Below, one piece after another: positions 44,778 through 56,289 of a DNA stretch of 64,000 nt (position 1 is the stretch's first letter; every line of letters starts with the position of its first letter). Source of the DNA: Papio anubis. Taxonomy: Eukaryota > Chordata > Mammalia > Primates > Cercopithecidae. Both the position numbers and the translations under genes were made by a program. Location: assembly GCF_008728515.1 (NCBI RefSeq), contig NC_044977.1, forward strand, positions 406,001 to 470,000. Reading direction: 5' to 3'. The notes under the pieces are model-generated. The model made no database searches, had not been told where the DNA came from, and worked only from the letters and a program-made list of their open reading frames with translations.

Positions 44778-45269
44778 TGGGGCAGTTATAGATTGAATTG
44801 TGTCTCCCCAAAAGATATATTGAAGCCTACAGTACCTTTGAATATGACCTTTTTGGAAACAGGGTCTTTGCAGATACAATTAAGCTAAAATGAGGTCATT
44901 AGCATGGGCCCTAATCCAGTATGATTTAGGGCTTTATGAGAAGGAGACATTTGAACACAGAGTGAGACACATACAGGAAAAAAGATGAAGATGATGTAAA
45001 GACATATCCAGAGGAGACGGCCATGTCATGATGGAGGCCGAGAATGGAGTATTGCGTCTACAAGCCAAGGAATAACAAGGATTGCCTGCAAACACCTGAA
45101 GCAAGAAGAGACTAGATAGGACTCTCCCACACATGCTTGAGGGAGAAGAGGATGCTGCTGACACCTTGATTTTGAACTTCTACCATCTAGAATTGTGTGG
45201 GAATAAATTTCTGTGTTTTAAGCCTCTGAGTTTGTGGTACTTTGCTACAGAAGCCCTAAGACATTAATA
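44778..45269 (+). mobile_element. MLT1-type MaLR LTR
   Basis: TAGATTGAATTGTGTCTCCC, GAAACAGGGTCTTTGCAGAT, AATTAAGCTAAAATGAGGTC, GGGCCCTAATCCAGTATGAT, CTACAAGCCAAGGAATAACA, GACACCTTGATTTTGAACTT and GTTTGTGGTACTTTGCTACA are in MLT1 order, ending CCTAAGACATTAATA. Contains the ATAAA polyadenylation context near 45205. One of the clearest LTRs here. Confidence 0.92.
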
Positions 45270-45509
45270 AAGGGCCTTAACCCACCCACCCCCCCATGCT
45301 ATCTAGCCTGTTTTGTTTTAGATTACCTTTTATGATTTTTTTTTTCAAACTCTATTGCACCTAAACTCCTAGCATGCATCCGTCTGTTTTGGTGATTGTG
45401 GTTTCCTTTTCTGCAGTCAAGGACCATATTTTCCATGTTCACACTCATATCTCCAACTTTCTGCCTAGCATACAGGCAATCATCAATTCATTTGCTATAA
45501 ACATGAAAT

Positions 45510-45835
45510 AAAGATAGTGTTGGAGAAGTCAAGGGAAAGGAATAGCTCAGTAAAAAGTGATGGTTATGAATGTCAAACGCTGCAGTGGAATCAGAAGTGG
45601 AAAAAGGTTATTGGATCTTCTAATCTCATGGAAGCCGTTGGTGACCTTTGAGGGGTCAGTTTTAGGCACGTGGATGTGGTAGAAAGCACACCATAGGAAA
45701 AGACACTGAGCTGGCCATGAGGAAATGTAGAAGGCAGGTGCAGGTCGCTCCTTCCAGAAAGTTGGTGGTGAAATGAGGGTGTAGAGTAAAGCAAAGCCTC
45801 AAATTTTCTTTGGGTGTCTAACAAAAATGGGAAAT
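45510..45835 (-). mobile_element. L2 ORF2 fragment, reverse
   Basis: GCTGCAGTGGAATCAGAAGT, TGGTGACCTTTGAGGGGTCA and CTTCCAGAAAGTTGGTGGTG resemble the reversed L2 RT-region text (GGTCATTGACC, 'CTCGAGGAGTTTGG'). Diverged. Confidence 0.4.
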
Positions 45836-46374
45836 GACTATTCAAATTGAAGGCTGTGTTTCTGGTTTATTAATTACAGTAGAGACAAGCAAAGATTCTA
45901 GATTTGAAGAGAAAGTATTCAACACAATGGGAAAAAAAGATGTTTCTATGAATTAAGTGAAGAATTTAGGAGAGACCAAAATCATTAATGAGGATAAAGA
46001 GTAGATGCCTTTGGAAAGTTTCTTCCTCAAGAACAAAAATAAACCCAGATAATGATAGAAATACAGAAAGTATCGTAGAAAACATCATATAGTGGCTTCT
46101 ATTTTGCTTTTTGTTTGTGTTTGCTTTTTCAAACATATCTTATGTTCCTTACTAGATTTTAAACATTTTTCAGATCCTAGATTCTCTCTATACATACAAA
46201 ACAGGATAAAATATATGTTTTAAGACATTCTCTTGTCCTAAACCGTATATAGTTTGTACTTAGTGGAAAAGTTTTCATTCTTAATTTTATGCCCAACTTA
46301 AAACCTGTTAAATACTTTATGCCCAGCAAGAGGTGAAAAGTTATTTTCATTAAGTCGTTTTCTATTAAAAGAAG
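45836..46374. other. No feature recognised
   Basis: AT-rich DNA with no assignable gene or repeat. Confidence 0.45.
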
Positions 46375-46605
46375 AGCTAGTGTTACTTGAGTGTTTATGG
46401 TATACCAGGCTCTGTGCTAAGGTTTTCAACACATTTTATCATTTCTTCTTTGAAATAACACAAAGGGATAGGTGCATTTTGTTTCTACATGCAGATGAGA
46501 ATCTGAAGGTTAGAAGGATCACTTGTCTAAAGGCATACAAAGAAGTTGCAGGAAATACATGCCTGTCTCCAGAGCCACAGGCCTAAATCTGTGTGTTACT
46601 GCCCA
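46375..46605 (-). mobile_element. MIR SINE, reverse orientation
   Basis: GTTTATGGTATACCAGGCTC, TGTGCTAAGGTTTTCAACAC, GCAGATGAGAATCTGAAGGT and CACTTGTCTAAAGGCATACA match the reversed MIR order through most of its length. Confidence 0.75.
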
Positions 46606-48389
46606 GAGACGTACAGAACAGTTGCATGAAAGAGAAGTTCAGTTTGGTGTCCAGCTGTAGTTTTTTGAAGCTGTATTATCTGTTAGAAAATGGTGTTTTC
46701 TATATAAGCAGTGCTAAGCTATGTCTCATGCCTCTGCTAGCTGTCAGCCATGCTGCTGGTTGACTTGACTGTTGATCGCACAGTATCCTATCTGTACTCT
46801 TGGCAATTTTTCATTTCATGGATTTTTTAAATGATAAAAACAAAAACTTGGTGTGAATACAACAAAATGATTGACGAAAGATATTCTAAGCAATAAAATC
46901 TCCAATTTCCTTGTTTCTGGTGTCCCTCCCGAAGAGGTACGTGGCAATAGTGAATCTCTTTAAAATTAATATCGATGTGTCCATTTGGAAACTAATAAAA
47001 TCTTATGCTTTCCACAGTTGGTAGCAATAAAAACGAAGTATGTATCATTCAAGGTGGCCTTAATAGCTGGCACTGAGGCTGAGTCAGATTTTATAAGCAT
47101 TTTAAATTATATTACTCAGCAATTATTGTTAGCATGGACATTGTTATATGTGATTATCTAATGCTTTAAATTATTTAAAATCAATATGTAGTTCTAAAAG
47201 CTTAGACATATAACTTTAAAATGATTCTCATGAACTCATTTGACACCATGTTAATGCTTCTGTCTTCTTTAGCCTATATTTACACCTTGCAAACCAGGTT
47301 AATTTAAACATTGAAGATACAAACTACCATAACTTTATAAAATGCATGAATATTACCATTATAAGGAAAACAAGTAATGTTATGCACAATAAAGTATCCA
47401 AGATTGTCTTATGCTTCCCATTGCTGTACCTAATATTTTCTTTCCCTTCCTAAACCGAATTTCATTCAAATCTTAACTTCAAAGAGAGACACTGTATATG
47501 CTCAGTTACTTAAGTAATTAATTTATTAGTTCGTTCTTACACCAAACTTGATGTTTTTTGATTCCTTAGACTTCTGTAGGCATTCAAAGGTTTTGCATGC
47601 TTAATTTAAAACATTTTAAAGAACAGCCTTTGAATGCGTTATAGTAGCACATTAAGAGCGATTAATATTGCGATCAGAGTTGTATCAAGATAGCAACAAG
47701 AGAATATTATATTTAACAACTGTTAAGTGGTGCTAATGGGCAGGTTTAGACTACAGAGCAAGGAGAATCTATAAGTGCAAATGCAGATCTTGTTACACAT
47801 GATTAAGTAAAATGAATGGGGTAATTAAGAAGTTACTGACACGCTGAATTCTTCACATGCTTGTGATGCCTACAAATATAATTTCAGCATGGCCTCATCT
47901 CTTCCATATGTGAAACCCGCTTTGTGATCAGTAGGCATCCCAGGTTTATTCTCAGGGACAGTTGACCTACACAGGGTAAATAGCTCTGCAAAGCCTGTCA
48001 GTACTGGGAAGGCTACTCAGAGGTTCTCTTGCCTGTCTTTCTGCTTTCCAGCAAGGTCATACTTAAATCATCCCAACAACTCAGACATCCTGTTATTAAA
48101 GCTTGTCAGAAAGAATAAGTCTTAGCCCTCCTTGTTTGGTTGTATAATATTTAATAATTGTGAGTAGTATATTCCTCTTTTTTATTCATTCATTCATCCA
48201 CTACCTTTGGTTCTATTCTGCATTATAAAATTAATTTCCTGCTTTGATTTTTCTGCAGGAGAATACACCTATTCCCTGCAAGTGGTTTTTCTTTACTCTT
48301 GGATTCTTCAACAGGTTGAATGAAATTAGAACTATTTTTTTAAAAAATGAAGAAGCATAAATAACATTCCCTTTGTTCCAAATACTTTT
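46606..48389. other. Repeat-free block; candidate conserved non-coding DNA at 47580-48000
   Basis: No recognisable transposon over ~1.8 kb, unusual for this window. The 47580-48000 part contains homeodomain-like words (TTAATTTAAAA, GATTAATATTG, GATTAAGTAAA, GGTAATTAAGAAG) and balanced composition. No open frame longer than 70 codons. Whether it is conserved cannot be seen from one sequence. Confidence 0.4.
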
Positions 48390-48905
48390 TTTGTAATATT
48401 TCTCACACCCTTCTGCCAGGAAAGTTGCCATATCTGTCACACCTTCTCTCTTTATTTCCTTTCTAATGAATTTAGATGTGATAGTCTGTCATTCCAACTA
48501 TTTTCACGCCAATGACCTCAACTCTTTCCCTATTTTGCCTGCCACCTGTATACATGGGGTGAAACTCCAATGCTCAACTTACCTGTCTTCACTTTCTTCA
48601 GGCCTATTATTGGACTATGGATTGCAATCTAGAAAACTTATTGGTTTCCAACAGTAACCTGACCTTCGATTTGCTTACAAATCCTGCCATTTCCCTAGTT
48701 AGTGCTCTTATTTTCTGAAGTGACTATTCCTATCCTTCTCCACTCTTTTCAGATCTTTCCTTTCAAGCTCATCCTTGTTGGTTAAATAAATAAACAAATA
48801 AATATAAAATCTCCTTTCCTAGCACTTTTCTCCTTACTATTATTTTAATTTCTAATTCACAGAAGAAATAAAATCTTCAGGAATTCCTAAACTTTGCGTC
48901 CAGCA

Positions 48906-48941
<36 letters not shown>

Positions 48942-49930
48942 TAAAAGTATTTTTTTTACGTTTACGCCCATCATGTCCTCCTGTTAAGCAGGAGTTATTC
49001 TTTCCTCAGTCTCGGGCTAACTTCTCTACATCTGGATCTCTTTTCTTCCCATGAGATAAATGACTTCTGAAATGTGATAACTTCAGTCTATGTTGGTGAC
49101 ATCCTGTCACTATTTGATCACATTTAAGTCTTTCATTTTATCAAAACAAACAATGCAATCTATTTTATCTCTCTACAGCTTCACTCTTCTTTCCTCCACT
49201 TGACAGCCGAGTGTTTACAAGAGCTACTTATACTTACTAGACTTCTTACCTTTCATTCCCAGGCTAATTTATGCCACCCAGCTTCCTTCTCTATCAGACG
49301 ATTGAACTGCTTTCTCAAAGGTCATCAATAATAAATATAATGAACAAGTGCAGTCATTATGTTTACTTCTCAGTAGCATTTAACACTGAGGTTCGTTCTC
49401 TCTCATGGAAACAGTTTCATTCCGTGGTTTCTATAACACACCCTCTACACTGACTTTTGACCATTCACCTGATACCATTTTTGGAGGTACTTCTTTCTTG
49501 ACCCATCAGGTAAAATATTGGTTATCTGTAAGAAGTATCTTCTAGCCATGTTTACTTGGGATCACTCTTTCCTACTCCCATGGCACCAATTAAAGTCTTT
49601 ATATTTGGTGGTATTCAGTTTCAGATATGTTTCTGCTCTTTCAACCCACACATACAGCTAGCTACTAGATATCTTTACTTTATTCTCCAGTCAGCTTAAA
49701 TTGGCTGTGTCCATATCTAAGCCTGTCCTGTTACTTGCAAATTATTTGCTTGCCCTGCAATCATTCTCCCAGTGAATGGTACCACTGCCATCCGTTAGCC
49801 GTCCACGCAGAATATTGGGCATGATATAAATGTCTGTTATCAAATCCTGTTGTTTTCATTCCCCCAGCCTTACCTTGTTCTAGGGCACAATTATAGATGA
49901 TGACTAACTCCTTTCCCTTTCGCTTCCTCC
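48390..49930 (+). mobile_element. L2 LINE, decayed ORF2
   Basis: CTCAGTAGCATTTAACACTG (49369), GATACCATTTTTGGAGGTAC, TTGGTGGTATTCAGTTTCAG and TCAGCTTAAATTGGCTGTGT (49691), with AAGTCTTTATATTTGG (49591), fit the L2 RT-to-3' order (CTCAGCAGCATTTGACACAG). An (AC)15 tract interrupts at 48908-48937. Stops throughout. Confidence 0.65.
48908..48937 (+). repeat. (AC)15 microsatellite
   Basis: Fifteen uninterrupted AC units inside the L2 relic. Confidence 0.97.
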
Positions 49931-50224
49931 AATTGATTATCTGTGTGGCAAGTAGAAAATAGTTTGTTCATTTAGTGTTGTTGGCATGAGCCCATGGGGG
50001 AAAGTCTTTCAAAACTCACTGTTAAAGAATGTAAAGATCAGAAATTTGTCAGCGAGACATATTTTAAGTTTTCAGAAAAGTGGGGAATCTCTTCCTAGAA
50101 AATGTTGTGTGAATACGAAGCTGTATTTGGGTTATTGTTTATTGGCAACCTTTATTCGGATTATTAATTGATCGTATGACCTTTTTTTTTTCTTTTTGAT
50201 ACTCTGGCCAGACTATTTACCATT

Positions 50225-50435
50225 TTATTGAAGAACTATGTGTTCTATTTTAAGAATTAAGACTGTTATACACATTATCACTAATTTTTATCACAATCCT
50301 CTTTTCAAATAGGGAAGCTGAATTTCAGGCAAGTTAAATAAACAGTTCAAGTTCTCACAGCCAATGAGGAGAAGAATAAGGATTTGAACTCAGGTCTCTC
50401 TGTCTATAACACCTATTATTATTCTGCTGTTCAGC
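50225..50435 (-). mobile_element. MIR SINE, reverse orientation
   Basis: CACATTATCACTAATTTTTA, TTTCAAATAGGGAAGCTGAA, GTTCTCACAGCCAATGAGGA and GGATTTGAACTCAGGTCTCT follow the reversed MIR to its 5' part. Confidence 0.8.
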
Positions 50436-50672
50436 AGCATTTCCTAAGATAATTATTATTAAAACATGAATTGAAAGATTGAATCTAGTAATGCAAGTTA
50501 ATTCTACATTTATTTTAATATTAATTTCATTATGGTGGTTTCTTCTTCTAGTGAAAGACTAACATTTTATTTTCTGTTGCTATTCCTGTTTTGCTTGAAG
50601 AAAATTTTCCTAATTTCATTATTGTTTAGCTTATATTTTAGTTTTTGAGATAGTTTTGTTGAATCTGTCCTT

Positions 50673-50746
50673 CTATCTTTATATCTATATATCTATATCT
50701 ATATATATACACACATACACACACACACATATATATAAAGATATAG
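50673..50746. repeat. TATC/TA/CA simple-repeat tract with inverted ends
   Basis: TATCTATA units run into TATATATA and CACACA. The outer edges CTATCTTTATAT (50673-50684) and ATATAAAGATATAG (50733-50746) are near reverse complements, giving a potential hairpin. Confidence 0.85.
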
Positions 50747-50989
50747 TGTGAGGACAAAGCTGGACTTGTTCACTGGTAATCTTTATTTGGATTATATTGT
50801 ATAAGTGCTCCTGCACAAATTTAAAATGGCAATACAAATCATTCAAGAGTCTTCTTATTGTCTGCATAGTCACCGAGGCCATATATTTTTAAGTTTTATG
50901 TAATAAACTCTATGAATTAAGACAAAATGGCAAATTAATACCGGAAGGACTGTAGATCCAATCAATACCTTACATTAATGTGATTTTTT

Positions 50990-51290
50990 TTTTTTAATTT
51001 TTTTTTTTTAGACGGAGTCTCGCTCTGTCATCAGCCTGGAGTGCAGTGGCACAGTCTCAGCTCACTGCAACCTCCGACTCCCGGGTTGAAGCGATTCTCC
51101 TGCCTCAGCCTCCTGAGTAGCTGGAATCACAGGCACGCTGCCACTACACCCTAACTTTAATATTTTTAGTAGAGATGTGGTTTCACCATGTTGGCCAGGA
51201 TGGTCTTAATTTCCTGACCTTATGATCCACCCGCCTTGGCCTCTCAAAGTTCTGGGATTACAGGTGTGAGCCACCGTGCCAGACCTATAG
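50990..51290 (-). mobile_element. AluS (Sc/Sp-like), reverse
   Basis: A T-rich tail and then GACGGAGTCTCGCTCTGTCA, complete arms and GTGTGAGCCACCGTGCCAGA. A perfect target duplication TGTGATTTTTT lies at 50979-50989 and 51291-51301. CCAGGATGGTCTTAATTTCC suggests an Sc/Sp branch. Confidence 0.96.
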
Positions 51291-51524
51291 TGTGATTTTT
51301 TAAAGACTGACTTTTGTCACCAGGCTAGCTGACGTAAAAAGGAGTAGTCGTTCATTAATATTTGAGTTCAATCTATTATCAACTTGTCAGTTTTTTTCCC
51401 TCCTAAAGAGGGCCCCATGTTTGCATTTGCAAATATTCAGGTAACTTGTCTTAATCTCACTGAAGAACAATAGTAGGATTAATTAAAAAGAGTTAAATGA
51501 TGTTACCTTGAAAACAAAATTTCA

Positions 51525-51665
51525 CATGCTATCTCATTTAATCCTTGGAAACATCTTGAGTATTGGGGATATCGGATTCACTTTTCAGATAAGGAAATTG
51601 AGATATAGAAAAACTAGATTATAGCTAAATATTATTGAAGCTGAATATAAACATGTAGTTAAGCC
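51525..51665 (-). mobile_element. MIR SINE fragment, reverse
   Basis: ATGCTATCTCATTTAATCCT, GATTCACTTTTCAGATAAGG and AAATTGAGATATAGAAAAAC follow the reversed MIR core. Confidence 0.7.
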
Positions 51666-51689
51666 ATTATAAAATTCTGCTTTATATTT

Positions 51690-52240
51690 TAAATAAGACA
51701 TGGTCCCTGTCCATGAGGAACTCACAGATTACCTGATATTTTAACAAATCTTTGCAAAACCAGTGTTATTTATGGAATTATATTAGAATCAAATAATGGA
51801 TTGCCAATCTTTTAGGCAAAAAGAGGTGAGATATTGTCAATTTCATAGGAATTAATTTAAAATGTATGCAGACTACAGTGGTGGTTATAGAAGAATGTGG
51901 TTATTTGTGCCTAGTTAAACCAGTAAAGCCTTCAGAGAAGAAAAGATGCATAACTGTGTGTTGAAAGGAATTCTTAGAGAGTTTAGTAGGCACATAAAGG
52001 ATGAAGGGGATGCTTAGTAGATACACACATGAAATGTGGAGACATCAAAGACTGCTGTGTACTCCGAGAGGTTTGTGATGCTTGGAACTTAGCATGAGAA
52101 GGCACAGGACAGCTGCCTATGGATGCAGGCATTCAAGTTGTGCATTGCAAAGGGGTGTGAGATTTAAGGAAGTGCCACTTACATCTTAGGCACATCCTTA
52201 GTTTTATAAGGCAGGGTCAGAGACTCTGGACTTCATGATG
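51690..52240 (-). mobile_element. L2 3' region, reverse
   Basis: AGACATGGTCCCTGTCCATG, AGGAACTCACAGATTACCTG, GTTGAAAGGAATTCTTAGAG and ATGCTTGGAACTTAGCATGA track the reversed L2 3' end. The sequence between is degraded. Confidence 0.5.
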
Positions 52241-52384
52241 GGGACCTAGAATCTGCAAGAAGTTTCCCTTCCCACAAGAAGCTAAATTTAGCCAAGAAGC
52301 TAAAATGTTTCAAACAGAAGAAATGGTTATCGATGGTGCAAGCTGCAGTAAGGATGATAATACTGACTTAAAGTCTAACAGCAG

Positions 52385-52525
52385 TTGAATTCTTGGTATT
52401 TACCTGGCACTATTCTAAGAATAGTATAGTCAATGCCTTATATAACATCCATGACAAAAAGTATTGCTATTATGCCCAACATATAGTTAGCTATACCTTG
52501 GATGGGTGTTTATTGGGGGAGAGAG
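52385..52525 (-). mobile_element. MIR SINE fragment, reverse
   Basis: TATTTACCTGGCACTATTCT, AGAATAGTATAGTCAATGCC and AAAGTATTGCTATTATGCCC follow the reversed MIR (GTGCCAGGCACTGTTCTAAG ... GGTACTATTATTATCCCC). Confidence 0.6.
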
Positions 52526-53329
52526 GCACACATATATATTCTCAAGAATTCCTACAGGAACATTTTTGTTTGGATTGGTTTTAGTTATTATTGATCCTAA
52601 ATGACTGAACATCCACATGTCAAGGCATTAGTCTAAGAAATGAAAAATGAGAGAAAATAAATAATAATTTTATCCTAAAATTCATGTTTCTGCTGTGAGA
52701 TTTCTCAGAGGTAAACTATAATTCACTTAATGCCTTATTCCTGTCTTTTTGCATGAAAAAAAGTAAATTCTATAAGGAAAAACTGGCAAAGTTCAAGCAG
52801 GTTTTGAAAACTGGAGATTATATTATATAATTACATCTGAGATGTAAGGATGTTATTGTCACGTCTTTTTATTCTGCTCTTTTCCTAAGGGTCCTGAAAC
52901 CAGAAATCACCATTCTGAGTAAATTGATATGTGACATTAATAGTAAATTGGAGGAAACAATTCATTTCACTCTAAATGCTAACTAGATATTAAGTAAACA
53001 GATGACATATTGTGATTTAAAGTAGTCCTCCTGATATGCATCTATATTTAGTATGCTTAAGTGATGGCTTTCAGTTTAACGATTACGGTACTTTACACGT
53101 GTTTTGAGCCTCTAGTGCAAATTGAATTGTGACCTCAGCCCGTTGTTAAGTCGCTGGTTATACTGATGTACCCAGCTGAGTGACAGCAAGGCCTTTCTCC
53201 TTTTGGGGAGTGATAATCCACTGAGTTAATCAATCTCTCTATAGATTTGGATCTGGGACTGGATATACTTTCAGCATAAAATAAAATTATTGTTATTAAC
53301 AGTATCTTGTGTATTTTCCTAATTCGTGA
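52526..53329. other. No feature recognised
   Basis: AT-rich DNA with no assignable gene or repeat. Confidence 0.45.
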
Positions 53330-53490
53330 AGGTTTTTTTAAATGTAATGCTCAAAACGTATGTGCGAGTTACAGTTATCTCCATCCTACGTGTGAGGAAA
53401 TAGAGGATTCATGGAGTTATCAGGCCAAAGTCATGCAGCAAGTGAATGGCTGAAGTAGAATCTGAATTCATCTCTAAGTAATTCTAGAGC
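53330..53490 (-). mobile_element. MIR SINE fragment, reverse
   Basis: GTTATCTCCATCCTACGTGT, GAGGAAATAGAGGATTCATG, AAAGTCATGCAGCAAGTGAA and GTAGAATCTGAATTCATCTC follow the reversed MIR order. Confidence 0.7.
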
Positions 53491-53754
53491 AACGATGTTT
53501 TGAAATCTTGTTGGGCATATGGACAGTTGATGTGCCAGCTAGTTTTGCAAAGGGTGAGAAAATGTCTTAAAGTCTTTGAGAACAATGTAAGTATCCTGGT
53601 TTCACCTATGATGACCACTGCAGTTTTGACTTCTGCCACTTCTCTTTGTACTTTAAGTTCTAGAAATTCCCACCAACCCTTAATATCTGAATCTCACTGT
53701 AAACCAAAGTACAATTCTGAACACCCCAGCCGACTGAATGGATCCCTCCTCTAG

Positions 53755-53999
53755 GCCGAGGGGATTCCAAAGAAACCAGAAAAGCTAGTCCAGAACATGA
53801 TGGGAAGGGGAGATCAGACATACCTCATTACACCCTCCTCCCTTTGGAATTTAAGCACAGTTGATCAGCATTAACATTAAAGCAGAGATCTTAAGACTGG
53901 CAAAACAGACTCTGTAGCAATAAGACACCAAATTTCAACCTGACTTTCATATAGCACCACATGCCAGACTGCAAGCCCTGAAAGAAATTATTTTACCTC
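53755..53999 (+). mobile_element. ERV LTR, left part (interrupted by L1)
   Basis: TTTAAGCACAGTTGATCAGC, ATTAACATTAAAGCAGAGAT and CACATGCCAGACTGCAAGCC are in the order I associate with ERV1-class LTRs of the MER21/MER39 type. The family name is uncertain. The sequence continues at 54729 after the L1. No internal viral gene is present. Confidence 0.55.
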
Positions 54000-54012
54000 A
54001 AAATGGATTTCT

Positions 54013-54715
54013 TTTTTTCTTTTTCTTTTTTTAAAATTTATTTATTATTATTATTATTATACTTTAAGTTCTAGGGTACATGTGGATAATGTGCAGGTTT
54101 GTTACATATGTATACTTGTGCCATGTTGCTGTGCTGCACCCATCAACTGGTCAGCACCCATCAACTCGTCATTTACATCAGGTATAACTCCCAATGCAAT
54201 CCCTCCCCCCTCCCCCCTCCCCATGATAGGCCCCGGTGTGTGATGTTCCCCTTCCCCAGTCCAAGTGATTTCATTGTTCAGTTCCCACCTATGAGTGAGA
54301 ACATGCGGTGTTTGGTTTTCTGTTCTTGCGATAGTTTGCTGAGAATGATGGTTTCCAGCTGCATCCATGTCCCTACAAAGGACACAAACTCATCCTTTTT
54401 TATGGCTGCATAGTATTCCATGGTGTATATGTGCCACATTTTCTTAATCCAATCTGTCACTGATGGACATTTGGGTTGATTCCAAGTCTTTGCTATTGTG
54501 AATAGTGCCACAATGAACATATGTGTGCATGTGTCTTTATAGCAGCATGATTTATAATCCTTTGGGTATATCCCCAGTAATGGGATGGCTGGGTCATATG
54601 GTACATCTAGTTCTAGATCCTTGAGGAATCGCCATACTGTTTTCCATCCCCATCAAGCTACCAATGAGTTTCTTCACAGAATTGGAAAAAACTGCTTTAA
54701 AGTTCATATGGAACC
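54013..54715 (-). mobile_element. Young L1 with 5' inversion (twin priming)
   Basis: From 54013 the reversed tail and 3' UTR run through the ORF2 C-terminus to 54647. Then 54648-54715 is an upstream ORF2 segment in the opposite (plus) orientation (CATCAAGCTACCAATGAGTT, GAACC). CCAT at 54644-54647 fits both segments, a microhomology junction. A perfect 13-bp target duplication AAAATGGATTTCT flanks the whole (54000-54012; 54716-54728). It shares the 18-bp 3' UTR duplication (54136-54153, 54154-54171) with the L1 at 36 kb. Confidence 0.97.
54278..54640 (-). pseudogene. L1 ORF2 C-terminal remnant
   Basis: The last ~80 codons of ORF2 are open on the minus strand and include WIKKMWHIYTMEYYAAIKKD and the terminal MFSLIGGN before the native stop at 54278-54280. 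It is truncated by the inversion junction at 54647, so no functional reverse transcriptase is encoded. Confidence 0.95.
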
Positions 54716-54728
54716 AAAATGGATTTCT

Positions 54729-55310
54729 CTGACATATTTTGACATGGCTCTGCAAAGGGGTCTCTTGTAGGGGAATTATACATTCTATAGCGAATCCTCT
54801 TCCCTTTCGAGGTCTTTTTCTGATCCTGAAGAAATTAGCTGACACTCTAGCACCTTTTAAAGGTCTGAAGAAGAAATATTTGCCATCCATTGCCTCTGAA
54901 GGTGGCCATCTATGAGACTACATCTGCATAATAAGGACCTTGGTCCCCACAGCCCCTTATCTTGTCTTAACCCAGACACTCCTTTCTGTCGACTCTAGGT
55001 CTTTTGATCGGTCTCTTTCAGCCCATTGCCAATTAGAAAACATTTTAATTCACTATGACAGGTAAGCCCCACACCCACCTTTGAGGTGTCCCACCTTTCC
55101 AGACCAAACCCCTGTACACCTTCCATGTATTGACTGAAGTCTGCCTGTAACTTCTGTTCCCCTAAAATGTATGAAATCAACCTGTACCCCAACCACCTTG
55201 GGTACATGTTCTCAGTGGGGCTGGGCTATGAGTCCTGTTCTCGCATTTGGCTTGGAATAAATCTTTTTGAGTATTTTATGGAGTTTGGCTTTTTTCATCA
55301 ACATCACCCT
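54729..55310 (+). mobile_element. ERV LTR, right part
   Basis: CATATTTTGACATGGCTCTG, GTCTCTTGTAGGGGAATTAT, TGCCTCTGAAGGTGGCCATC, CCCCTAAAATGTATGAAATC, ACCACCTTGGGTACATGTTC and then the AATAAA polyadenylation signal at 55256-55261 show a plus-oriented LTR 3' half. With the left part it makes ~830 bp of LTR without internal region. Confidence 0.6.
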
Positions 55311-55424
55311 GTACTTACAGGCCTCAGTTCTTTTGTACATGCTGTTGCCTCGACCTTGGATGCCCTGCCGCCCAAGCATTCATATCCATCCACCCAGTTA
55401 TCTGATCATTCTTCACGTGTGTGT

Positions 55425-55775
55425 GAGATTCCTATTTGTACCATAGCAGGAGATGAGAGAAAGTCAACTTGGCTGGCTTTGAAGATGTAGGAAGGAGTCA
55501 AACCCTAGGAGTGTTGCAGCCTCTAGAAACAGCAAATAGCTCTCAGTTGACAGCCAGCTGGAAAAATGGGTACCTTGATCCTACAACCCCAAGCAATTGA
55601 ACTCTTCCAAAAACTCCAACGTGAGGGAAATTGATTCTCTCCTAGAGCTTCCAGAAAGGAATGCAGCTGCTGACAGATGATCCGGATTCCCTGAGACCCG
55701 CACAGAACTTCTGACCCGTGGAACTGCGAGAAAATAACCCCGTGCCGTTGAAGCTGTTGAATTGTTGGTGACTTT
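55425..55775 (+). mobile_element. MLT1-like LTR fragment
   Basis: GGCTGGCTTTGAAGATGTAG, GCAGCCTCTAGAAACAGCAA, TTGATTCTCTCCTAGAGCTT, CCAGAAAGGAATGCAGCTGC and ACAGAACTTCTGACCCGTGG, then AACTGCGAGAAAATAACC, follow an MLT-type LTR order. The 156-codon minus frame (55993-55523) crosses it and lacks any domain I know. Confidence 0.5.
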
Positions 55776-56289
55776 GAGAGGATGAATGCACAAATGGATA
55801 ACGGCCACACCACACATAAAAATAGAAACCTGACCCACAGACTCTGCAGCAGCCAGTCCAGGAAGACGAACCACAACCTTGCCAGCAGTTGGTCCAAAAT
55901 GATCAACACTCTGTCAAGAACTGTCACCTTCTCTAGTTTTGTTCCCACTTCCAATTTAGGACCAACCAGAGAAAGCAAAATATGCATCTCCACTCAAACA
56001 GATAAAATGCCCTGCTTCTTCTTTGACTGCCTACAGCTTCTCTACGCCAATAATCTCCAGTCAGGGCACATGTTAAACCTTCCATTTTTTCTACTCTAAA
56101 GTTTCTTTACTCACTCGCCCACCTTTGATTCCTAGCCAGATTCAAGCAATAGTGGCTGACTCTCTAAGTGCAGCGAACTCTCAGTACTTAGCCTTTGTGT
56201 GTTCTCATGCGGATAGTCTTCCTCTATTTCCACTATAGGAGAGGGAAAAAAACCAACAACTTTTTCCTCTACTCATCTGAAGTTCTCTA
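55776..56289. other. No feature recognised
   Basis: Unassigned DNA. A 105-codon plus frame at 55782-56099 has no recognisable domain. Confidence 0.45.

Noticed and set aside
55523..55993. 156-codon minus-strand frame
   Set aside because: Crosses an MLT-like LTR relic and unassigned DNA. No recognisable domain.
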